In this document: in pieces, positions 15,077 through 22,028 of the stretch
Numbering within the stretch: position 1 is the first letter of the stretch
How the letters are laid out: each line of letters begins with the position of its first letter
From: Hominisplanchenecus_A murintestinalis
GTDB taxonomy: Bacteria; Bacillota; Clostridia; Lachnospirales; Lachnospiraceae
NCBI RefSeq assembly: GCF_943193015.1
Contig: NZ_CALPCM010000025.1
Coordinates: 1 to 43,796 of the forward strand
Length of the DNA stretch: 43,796 nt
Direction: 5' to 3'
Position numbers and translations under genes: made by a program
The notes under the pieces: generated by a model
Seen by the model: the letters and a program-made list of their open reading frames with translations, nothing else
Database searches by the model: none
What the model was told of the DNA's origin: nothing

Positions 15077-18000
15077 ATGACTGGAAAACAAAAGTTTCGT
15101 ATGGGATGCTGGTTTCTGGCGCTGTGGATGTTTGGTTCTGCAATTATGCTTCCTTTTGGCATGGAGCCGGTTTGTGCGGCAGAAGAGGTGCAGAGAACAG
15201 ATTGGAGCGAAGGAGTAGTGGGTAAACCGGATGCTTTGGCGCCCCAGACCCTTTTAGAGTTACAAAATTCTCTGCCGTCTGAAGTGGCGAAGCTTCCCCG
15301 GTATGACAGCCGGAATTATGGCATCGTTCCGCCCGTCAAAGACCAGGGTGGATCGAATATCTGCTGGTGTTACGCCGGGATTACGGCTTCTGAAATTTCC
15401 ATACATAGAACAGGCATAGATCCAAATGCCAACATCAATACTTTACGTCTCTCACCGGAATTGCTGGCGCAGGTTCGGCATCAGAGGGGGGCAGATCCGC
15501 TGAACAATACGAAAGGGGAGAATACGAATCAGGACTGGTATAGCTCTCCGGGAAATACTGCTTATACGCCTGCGCTGTTTGCGCAGTGGTGGGCGCCTGT
15601 GCCCGTTGGCGGAAATGCTAATACAGCGTATGAAAACTGTGCGTATCGGCTGGAATCTGCACTGCATTTGTATTCAAGCGGCGCAACGGCTTCCATTTTA
15701 AGAGAGCGCATGAAAAAGGCCATTGCGGCATATGGCGCAGTCACCGGTTCTTACAATAACGTCCGTGAGACGTATTTTTATAATCCGAAAAACGAACCTG
15801 GCACGGGATCGTATCCTCATGCCTGTACGATTATTGGCTGGGATGATACGATACCTGCCGAAAAATTTTCTCCGGGAGGCGCGTCTCAAAATGGCGGATG
15901 GCTTGTCAAAAACAGCTACGACTCCCTTCCTTATTTTTGGCTTTCTTATGACTGCAGCATTTCAAATGCCACATGGGCATTCAGTTATCTTCCCAAAGAC
16001 GCGTATGATTATAACTATTTCTATGATGCAAGCGCGGAAGATTTTGGGATGAGCTATTCTATGAATGTGACAAGCGGCGCAAATGTGTTTGAAGCAAAAA
16101 AAGGCTCTGAAAACGGGACGGAATGGCTCAAAGCAGTCAACGTGGCGTTCCTGGGGGAAAATGTGACGTGTCATGTAAAAGTGTATACCAATCTTACAGA
16201 TATCAGCCAGCCGGATAGCGGCACACTGTCCGCCGAAAAAACGACGGATGTTCTGGAGCGCCCCGGATATTACACGGTTCATTTAGACCAGCCGGTAGCG
16301 CTGACGAAAGGCAGTTCTTTTGCAGTGGTGGCAACGGTGTCAAATGCAGGAAATACGGCACGCCTTCGTTTGTCGCTGGACAAGGGTAAAAGTTATAAAA
16401 TGTCCAGTTATGGCACATGGGGAAGGCTCAATCAGACGCCGCGCATTAAGGCTTATACAAAAGCAGGCTCGGATATGCCTGTCGATCCTCCTGCGGCGGA
16501 GGAAACGCCTGCCGTTGCGATTGATTATGCAGAAGAGACGTTGACAAACTTCATCCGTGGCGGAGTATACGTTATCAATGGAGAAGAGTATGTCATGGCA
16601 GATAAAACGACATTGCCAATCTTGCCGAAGTGGATGGGAGGTGCGGTCTCCATTGTAAAGAAAGGAAGCGGCGCGGCAATAAACAGCGAGCCGCAGACGC
16701 TGGAAGTTCCGGGCCGTCCAAAGGCTCTGTCCGGTTTGCGGGGAGAAAGCGGGGAGGACAGTGGAAAAATAACGGGGCTGACGCCAAATGGCACATATCA
16801 GATATCACAGGGAGAGACGTCTGCATGGACAGACAAAACGGCAAATGCTAATGGAGAAATGACCGGTTTGGCTTACGGTGTATACAAGGTGCGGATCAAG
16901 GCGGGCAACGGAAATTTTGCAGGAGAAGCGGCAGCAGTCACCATTCGCAGACCGGCTCATCTGACGGTCGCGGCTCCAGTGTTTCATCCGACCGTCTATG
17001 GAGAAAGATATGCGGAAAAAGTTATTTCCCTGTTCAATCAGGGAGACAGTGACATAACAATAGAAAGGATGTCGCTGGAAGGAGAAGGAGCGGATTATTT
17101 TACGCTCAATCAGACAGGAAGCGCGATTGTTTTGGCAAATGGAGAAAACGCCGGGTATACCATTTGTCCCTGCGCAAATGCAGACGTGGGAACGTATACG
17201 GCAGAGCTTGTCGTAACTTATGACGGAGGGAAACGGGCGTCCGCTCAAGTTGGCTTTACAGTTTCCGCCGCGCCGCAGAATGCGCCTATGCCTCCGGCTG
17301 AGAAAGAGAAAACAGAGGGCAGCATAACCTTAGAAAGAATCGAAGACAATGCAAACGGCGCAAAGGCGCAGTATAGCAAAAACGGAGGAAGCACATGGCA
17401 GGACAGCCCTGTTTTTTCGGGACTGACGCCAAATACAACATATGCATTTGCGGTCCGCTATAGCGGAACAAAAAACTATATGCCCTCGCCCATCAGCGCC
17501 GTGACAGAGATTACAACGGTGAAAAAAGATTTGCCGGAGGGGAATAACCCGCCGGAAGGAAATAACCCGCCGGAAGGAAATAGACCGCCGGAAGGAAATA
17601 GACCGCCGGAAGGAAATAGACCGCCGGAAGGAAATAATCCTCCGGAGACAAATAATCCGCCGGCAGATATCGTTTCCCCTGACACGCCGACAAAAGAAGA
17701 ATTGGAAGAAAGATTTTTCCTTACAGCCATCCATAAAGATAAAAATTATTGTTATAAAGTGTTAAACATCAAAAGAAAAGAAGCGGAGGTGATAGGGGCC
17801 AAAAATCCCAAAAGCAAAAAGATTCAGATTCCGGATCAAGTAAAAATCAACGGCGTCAGCTACAAGGTGATATCGGTGGCAAAATCCGCTTTTTCCAACA
17901 ATAAGAAAGCGGTTTCGGCAACGGTTGGGAAAAATGTAAAGAAAATTGGGAAAGATGCATTTTGGGGATGCAAAAAACTAAAAAAGATTTTCATTAAAAC

Positions 18001-18145
18001 CAAAAAGCTAAAAAGAGTCGGTAAAAACGCATTTCGCGGAATTGCAAGGAGCGCGCAGATAAAAGTCCCCAAAAAGAAGTATGTTGTTTACCGAAAGATG
18101 CTAGCGAAAAAAGGACAAAGAAGTACGGTAAAAATCAGATATTAA
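15077..18145 (+). CDS. Secreted papain-like cysteine protease (C1A) with repeat linker and LRR tail
   Basis: The 1022-residue protein has a signal peptide (1-34) and then a C1A domain. Q90 is the oxyanion residue and C96 the nucleophile in QGGSNICWCYA; the catalytic His is in YPHACTIIGWDD and the Asn in WLVKNSYD. A beta-rich lectin-like region comes next (about 300-460), then Ig/FN3-like repeats (about 470-815). A 6-residue repeat linker (PPEGNN/PPEGNR, about 820-865) leads to a BspA-type LRR_5 tail (about 875-1022) rich in Lys and closing with KIRY. The tail matches the orphan fragment at 24685-25122 and probably holds the protein at the cell surface. GAAAGGAG precedes the ATG. The substrate is unknown. 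Confidence 0.85.
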   Translation: MTGKQKFRMGCWFLALWMFGSAIMLPFGMEPVCAAEEVQRTDWSEGVVGKPDALAPQTLLELQNSLPSEVAKLPRYDSRNYGIVPPVKDQGGSNICWCYAGITASEISIHRTGIDPNANINTLRLSPELLAQVRHQRGADPLNNTKGENTNQDWYSSPGNTAYTPALFAQWWAPVPVGGNANTAYENCAYRLESALHLYSSGATASILRERMKKAIAAYGAVTGSYNNVRETYFYNPKNEPGTGSYPHACTIIGWDDTIPAEKFSPGGASQNGGWLVKNSYDSLPYFWLSYDCSISNATWAFSYLPKDAYDYNYFYDASAEDFGMSYSMNVTSGANVFEAKKGSENGTEWLKAVNVAFLGENVTCHVKVYTNLTDISQPDSGTLSAEKTTDVLERPGYYTVHLDQPVALTKGSSFAVVATVSNAGNTARLRLSLDKGKSYKMSSYGTWGRLNQTPRIKAYTKAGSDMPVDPPAAEETPAVAIDYAEETLTNFIRGGVYVINGEEYVMADKTTLPILPKWMGGAVSIVKKGSGAAINSEPQTLEVPGRPKALSGLRGESGEDSGKITGLTPNGTYQISQGETSAWTDKTANANGEMTGLAYGVYKVRIKAGNGNFAGEAAAVTIRRPAHLTVAAPVFHPTVYGERYAEKVISLFNQGDSDITIERMSLEGEGADYFTLNQTGSAIVLANGENAGYTICPCANADVGTYTAELVVTYDGGKRASAQVGFTVSAAPQNAPMPPAEKEKTEGSITLERIEDNANGAKAQYSKNGGSTWQDSPVFSGLTPNTTYAFAVRYSGTKNYMPSPISAVTEITTVKKDLPEGNNPPEGNNPPEGNRPPEGNRPPEGNRPPEGNNPPETNNPPADIVSPDTPTKEELEERFFLTAIHKDKNYCYKVLNIKRKEAEVIGAKNPKSKKIQIPDQVKINGVSYKVISVAKSAFSNNKKAVSATVGKNVKKIGKDAFWGCKKLKKIFIKTKKLKRVGKNAFRGIARSAQIKVPKKKYVVYRKMLAKKGQRSTVKIRY
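17534..17663 (+). repeat. 18-bp in-frame tandem repeats (PPEGNN/PPEGNR linker)
   Basis: About six copies of an 18-bp unit (CCGCCGGAAGGAAATAAC or its AGA variant) plus two degenerate end copies code for the Pro-rich linker. Unit length is a multiple of three, so slippage would change linker length without breaking the frame. Confidence 0.9.
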
Positions 18146-18209
18146 TGAGGGAAAGTAAAGTTTGACAAACTATGGGATATTGCTAATATCGGCGGCCCTC
18201 CCTCGGACA

Positions 18210-18238
18210 TACACAAAAGCGAAAAAATGTAGTATACT
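18210..18238 (+). promoter_or_regulatory. Promoter upstream of the putative structured RNA
   Basis: A -10 box TATACT (18233-18238) with a weak -35 TACACA 17 bp upstream (18210-18215). A second possible promoter, TTGACA (18162-18167) 16 bp ahead of TAATAT, lies just upstream. Confidence 0.5.
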
Positions 18239-18244
18239 ATTAGT

Positions 18245-18420
18245 GAAAGACAAGGAAAATCCGCAATCGTTTTTTATACACTGCCTGCGGGCGAATAGAA
18301 ATGGGAGCTGCCCAAAAGCCCTGGGGCTGGCGGCGGCAGAAGGATGTTTCCTGATGGGTAAAATACAGGTTTTATCGATTGCTTTTCATAAATTTAGCGC
18401 ATACACGCGGGGTATGCGCT
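18245..18420 (+). ncRNA. Candidate structured non-coding RNA of unknown class
   Basis: Between the papain-like protease gene and the GIY-YIG gene, a promoter is followed by a G+C-rich segment bounded by a closing helix GCAATCG (18263-18269) / CGATTGC (18376-18382). An inner helix CTGCC (18281-18285) / GGCAG (18335-18339) and further GGGC/GCCC pairings lie within, separated by large unpaired regions. A hairpin AGCGCATAC / GTATGCGCT (18396-18420) follows. The closing stem plus internal bubble resembles 6S RNA in outline only. It lacks the SRP RNA core, and I do not recognise a family. An open frame crosses it (18162-18428) but has no ribosome site. Confidence 0.35.
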
Positions 18421-18444
18421 TTACATAACAGAGGTGCGCGGAAG

Positions 18445-18696
18445 ATGAATTATACTTATATCGTAAGATGCTGTGACAACACACTTTATACGGGTTGGAC
18501 GACAGACCTGGACAGGCGTATGGAAGCGCACAACAGCGGAAAAGGCGCGAAATACACCCGGAGCCGCAGGCCGGTGGAGCTAATCTATGCGGAACGCTTT
18601 GATACAAAGCAGGAGGCGATGCGCCGGGAATGGGAAATCAAGCAGCTTTCCAGAGAAGAAAAGCTTCGTCTGGCAGGGAAACAGCCCCCTGGATAG
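18445..18696 (+). CDS. GIY-YIG domain protein, UPF0213 (YhbQ-like)
   Basis: The 83-residue protein is a complete single-domain GIY-YIG nuclease-fold protein: YTYIVRC near the N-terminus, LYTGWTTDLDRRMEAHN with the family Arg, and a C-terminal EWEIKQLSREEKLRL helix. Members of this family act on DNA, with poorly defined roles. The frame is open upstream, but the ATG at 18445 follows GAGGTG with an 8-base spacing and gives the usual family length. A terminator lies across its stop codon. Confidence 0.88.
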   Translation: MNYTYIVRCCDNTLYTGWTTDLDRRMEAHNSGKGAKYTRSRRPVELIYAERFDTKQEAMRREWEIKQLSREEKLRLAGKQPPG

Positions 18697-20285
18697 AGGG
18701 CTGTTTTTTTGATACTTCAAGCATCCAATATTCTTTATCTTCCCAATGATACGAGGCCACGAGCCGTTTTTCTGCGTTTCTGTACTTCTCCCGCTGATCG
18801 GTCAGCACATAGTAAGAATCTGATTTAACAGCTTCTCTGTCAGTGGTGACGACGACTTTATCCAGGTGATAAAAGACAGGCGCGTGAAGCAGGATTTTTT
18901 CGCTTGGGACATTTTCTGCAAGCACATACAACTTTTTCCCAGTGTACAGCTCTGCTAAGGTTTCTGACATTTCTGCGGCATAGCGCTGGGAAGTCTGTTT
19001 CGCGGTTTCGTTGTTGCGGTGTACAGCGTCCAGGTAGGGCGCGGCGCCCCACAGTTCAGTGAGCAACAGGACAGCGGCAAAAGCAGCAGGAAGGTTTTTT
19101 TGCATTTTTCCCGCCCGGAATCGGGTGCCATGCCTGTTTCACGATGACAAGCCATGCCAGAGCGATCGCACCCGCCGGGAGCAGCCAGGTAGTTATGATA
19201 TTTATCCATCTGTGTTTGAAACGGGGGTTCTTGTGGAACATTACCACGGCTCCCAGTATGACGAACAGAACCGTAAAATAAATTACATACCGCCCTTTGA
19301 TTTTGGTAAATTCGAGGTAGTTGTAATAAGCCCGCCAGGAATGCCGGGTGACGGCTACGAAAATCGCTCCTGCCAGGCCGCACACGGTTACCCAGAGCTG
19401 GTTGTACGCGCTGAAAATCTTTGTGCGTCCGATATCCAGGGCGCGGATAGACTTTACAGCCAGACCCAGGACGGGAGCTGTGATTAGGGCAAAGTAGCCC
19501 AGATAATATCCGGCGGAGGTAATCAGCCGGGAGAGCGTAAGCTGCTCAGGGTTCGTCTTGGAGGCGATGGTAAATCCGATGATTTTCTTTAGGCTGTAGC
19601 CGCCTTTGATTCCATTGTATACCCAGGGGGAATAAGCCAGGCAGAGAAGGGCTGAAACCAGAAAACCCCGTCCAAGAATCAACTTCCAGCTTTTTCCCAG
19701 TTCTTTCTGTTTCATAATCCACACCAGGGCAAAGACCGGGATAATCACCAGCGTAATATGGCGCGTCATAAACAGCAGTCCCAGCGTAATCCCCAGCGCC
19801 GCATCGCCGAGGAGTTCCCGTTTGTGTTTCCGCAGAACCAGATAGATGGCGAGCAGGAGCATAGGGAACCAGAGATTTTCACTCATCAGGCACATAGGGG
19901 TGATGTACTGGAAAGGAATCACTGCGGAAAAAGCCGCGCAGATTCCGCCGGGCTTCTCGTCCATATATAAACGGCAAATCATATACGTAAATACAGGTAC
20001 GAAAGAAGAGTAGAAGCTGTTCAGCACTTTCATTGCCACATAATAACGTTCTCCAAACAGATAGGCAGGCATCAGCGACAGCGGGTAGAACAGAGGGTAT
20101 TGTACGCTGTGATATCCTCCGTTCAAAAGCAGGAGCCGGCTCATCTTTTCATATTTAAATTCGTCAAAAATCAGGGGAAAAGTCCTGTTTTCAATAACTA
20201 CTGTCAATTTAAATAAAAAGGATACGGAAAACAGGATGAATGGAATCCAGAAATCCATCCGCCGAAATAAATTTTTTCTTTCCAT
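18638..20285 (-). pseudogene. GT39/ArnT-like polytopic membrane glycosyltransferase, frameshifted
   Basis: Two minus-strand frames together form one protein of about 550 residues. The first, 20285-19056, has about ten membrane helices and the FDEFKYEKMSR motif near residue 42, typical of the lumen-facing Asp/Glu of GT39/ArnT-type enzymes. The second, 19105-18638, holds one more hydrophobic helix (AAFAAVLLLTELWGAAPYL) and a soluble C-terminal domain. They overlap at a run of seven A (minus strand, about 19095); removal of one A joins them in frame (GGKNAKNLPAAFAA). The shift may be real, a read error or slippage. Such enzymes move sugars from polyprenyl carriers to surface acceptors. A MATE gene lies 65 bp upstream on the same strand. 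Confidence 0.75.
18679..18710 (+). terminator. Terminator of the GIY-YIG gene
   Basis: AAACAGCCC (18679-18687) pairs with GGGCTGTTT (18698-18706), followed by more T. It lies inside the 3' end of the opposing glycosyltransferase frame, which suggests that frame has been extended past its original end. Confidence 0.8.
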
Positions 20286-20350
20286 TAGGGGGTGGAAATC
20301 TGTAAAATTTGATTAGAAAAATCCTTTTGTAAAGGGACTTCTGTACTCGT

Positions 20351-21670
20351 TTAAGTACTGGATGTTTTACGTTGCTGTTTCACGGAATGTTGCAGGAGGA
20401 AGATCCCAAGGGCAGCGGCGGAGAGTTCCGTAGCGGGAAAAGCAAGCCACAGCCCGGTCATCCCCCAGAGGCGGGACATCACAAATGCCATAGGGAGAAT
20501 CAGCAGGAATCCCCGCAGAACAGAAAGTATACTGGCAGGACGGGGATTGTCTGTGGATGTACAATATATAGAGAAAATGATATTGCTTCCGGCAAAAACA
20601 CAGGCGGTAAAGTAAAGCTTCATGCCATCCACGGCAATGGTCTGCAGTGTATGGCTGCCCTCGCTGTTGAAAACGGACGCGAGCCAGTCTGCGCCGAGAA
20701 ATACGCCGAGATAGACGATTCCGGACAGAAGAATTACCGTATACAGGGCATATTTGAAAACAGACTGTACATTCCTGTCGGTTCCGGCTCCATAGTATCT
20801 GCTCAGCAGAGGCTGGATGCCCTGGGCGATGCCTGTATAGAGGGCAATTACCACGATAGACAGGTTGGCGATAATTCCGTAAGCCGCCACGCCGATATTT
20901 CCCATCAACCCCAGGATAATAGCATTAAAAGCCATAATAACAATTCCGGAAGAAAGCTCGGTAATCAGCGAAGGTACTCCTGTTGAAAGAATCTGTCCCA
21001 GGAGCTGCAGGCGCAGCGGGCGCTTCACAAGGCGGAAGTGGTTTTTTTTCTGAATAAAAAATGTTGACTGGACGGCAAGTCCGATGGCCGGGGCAAATCC
21101 CGTGGCAAGCACTGCCCCGAAGATTCCCATGCGGAAAGAGAAGATAAAGACATAGTCCAGAAAAATATTCAAAAAACTTCCCGCCAGCATGGAAACCATG
21201 ACAAGCCTGGGAGCGCCGTCATTTCGCACAAAACACAATACCATATCGTTCAGCATAAACAGAGGTGAAAATAAAAGCAGAACTTGCAGATAAGTCCTGC
21301 ACATGGAAAATATAGCGTCATCAGCGCCCAGAATCCGGGTGATGACGTCTGCACCCAAAAGCCCTACAGTGAAGAATACGATAGAAAGAACGCACACAGA
21401 AAAAGCAGTGTGGGAAAAAATGAGGTTCATCCTGTCAGTTTGTCCCTGGCTTTTGGCAATGGAATATCTTGTGGCGCCGCCAATACCCAGCATCAGTCCG
21501 CTGCCGTGAATGAAGCTGTAAATAGGAATCGCCAGGTTTAGCGCAGCAAGGCCGTTGCTTCCCAGCCCCTTTGCTACAAAAAAGGTATCTGCCAGGATAT
21601 AACATGAAAGCCCGAGCATTCCGAGGACATTAAAAAATGCATATTTTGTGTATTCTTTGAAACAATTCAT
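20351..21670 (-). CDS. MATE family efflux transporter
   Basis: The 439-residue protein has twelve predicted membrane segments in two similar halves, beginning MNCFKEYTKYAFFNVLGMLG with LSCYILADTFFVAKGLGSNG soon after, as in MepA-like MATE exporters. They export cationic drugs or metabolites using a Na+ or H+ gradient; the substrate here is unknown. AAGGAG lies ahead of the ATG. A terminator-like hairpin sits about 25 bases upstream of the start within a leader of about 125 bases, so expression is probably controlled by attenuation. The GT39 gene follows on the same strand. Confidence 0.92.
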   Translation of the reverse strand: MNCFKEYTKYAFFNVLGMLGLSCYILADTFFVAKGLGSNGLAALNLAIPIYSFIHGSGLMLGIGGATRYSIAKSQGQTDRMNLIFSHTAFSVCVLSIVFFTVGLLGADVITRILGADDAIFSMCRTYLQVLLLFSPLFMLNDMVLCFVRNDGAPRLVMVSMLAGSFLNIFLDYVFIFSFRMGIFGAVLATGFAPAIGLAVQSTFFIQKKNHFRLVKRPLRLQLLGQILSTGVPSLITELSSGIVIMAFNAIILGLMGNIGVAAYGIIANLSIVVIALYTGIAQGIQPLLSRYYGAGTDRNVQSVFKYALYTVILLSGIVYLGVFLGADWLASVFNSEGSHTLQTIAVDGMKLYFTACVFAGSNIIFSIYCTSTDNPRPASILSVLRGFLLILPMAFVMSRLWGMTGLWLAFPATELSAAALGIFLLQHSVKQQRKTSST

Positions 21671-21694
21671 AAGTATCTCCTTGTATGCTGCGCC

Positions 21695-21751
21695 AAAAAA
21701 GGCACCGGGAGTCCATATCTTCTAAGGCCTATCGATATGGAACCCAGTGCC
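21695..21751 (-). terminator. Attenuator-like terminator in the MATE leader
   Basis: On the minus strand GGCACTGGG-TT-CCATATC pairs with GATATGG-ACT-CCCGGTGCC and is followed by six T (21700-21695). Stem arms are at 21751-21734 and 21719-21701. There is no gene between the upstream promoter and this hairpin, so it should act on the MATE transcript itself. Confidence 0.75.
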
Positions 21752-21782
21752 TGATATTTTTACCCGGCGGCAAAAATGACAC
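21729..21782 (-). CDS. Possible 17-residue leader peptide ahead of the MATE gene
   Basis: A GTG-started frame on the minus strand codes for MSFLPPGKNIRHWVPYR and stops at TAG (21731-21729). It crosses the 5' arm of the attenuator hairpin and ends in its loop. A ribosome held on it would prevent the terminator from forming, the logic of antibiotic-inducible leaders. There is no ribosome binding site before the GTG, so this is weakly supported. Confidence 0.25.
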   Translation of the reverse strand: MSFLPPGKNIRHWVPYR

Positions 21783-21794
21783 GCGTGTGATTTT
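21773..21794. promoter_or_regulatory. 22-bp palindrome near the MATE transcription start
   Basis: AAAATGACACG (21773-21783) and CGTGTGATTTT (21784-21794) form an inverted repeat with one mismatched pair, located at or just after the predicted start of the MATE transcript. It looks like a repressor site. Confidence 0.5.
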
Positions 21795-21797
21795 GTG

Positions 21798-21829
21798 GGC
21801 AGTATATGACTGCCGGATGATTATTTGAA
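21798..21829 (-). promoter_or_regulatory. MATE promoter with operator-like repeat over the -10 box
   Basis: On the minus strand TTCAAA (21829-21824), 17 bp, then TATACT (21806-21801). The inverted repeat GGCAG (21798-21802) / CTGCC (21810-21814) encloses the -10 box. Confidence 0.65.
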
Positions 21830-21943
21830 TTGTAGCATAAAGGGGGCGGGAAAGCAAATGTAAATTGTGGTTTGCGGGGGGAGTGCGCGGGGGGAATTTA
21901 CCGCCTATCCCAGAAGTGTGCGGAGCTATATGGTGAAAAGTGA

Positions 21944-21972
21944 TTGACAAAGAGATATGGATGTGCTTAAAT
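21944..21972 (+). promoter_or_regulatory. Promoter of the Zn/Cd ATPase gene
   Basis: TTGACA (21944-21949), 17 bp, TTAAAT (21967-21972), directly followed by the ArsR-type operator. Confidence 0.75.
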
Positions 21973-22000
21973 AAACATATGAACAGTTATTCATATGTTT
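21973..22000. promoter_or_regulatory. ArsR/SmtB-type metal-responsive operator
   Basis: AAACATATGAA (21973-21983) and TTCATATGTTT (21990-22000) form a perfect 11-bp inverted repeat with a 6-base spacer. The core ATATGAACAGTTATTCATAT fits the 12-2-12 pattern of ArsR/SmtB operators. It starts right after the -10 box, so binding would block transcription. No ArsR-family gene is in the window. Confidence 0.8.
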
Positions 22001-22028
22001 GTCTGGAGATAAGGGAGGTTATTATATT

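Noticed and set aside
17534..17663. CRISPR-like repetition
   Set aside because: Units are 18 bp, contiguous, without spacers, and in frame within a gene; likewise the 42-bp repeats at 22084-22310. No CRISPR array or cas gene was seen.
17476..17734. Repetitive antisense frames opposite the PPEGN linker
   Set aside because: The repetition only mirrors the coding repeats of the protease gene on the other strand.
18245..18420. SRP (4.5S) RNA or c-di-GMP riboswitch
   Set aside because: The conserved SRP core (GGAAGGAAGCAGCC type) and the GEMM core are absent.
18162..18428. 88-codon frame before the GIY-YIG gene
   Set aside because: TTG start within a -35-like TTGACA, no ribosome site, no domain; the segment reads better as promoter plus structured RNA.
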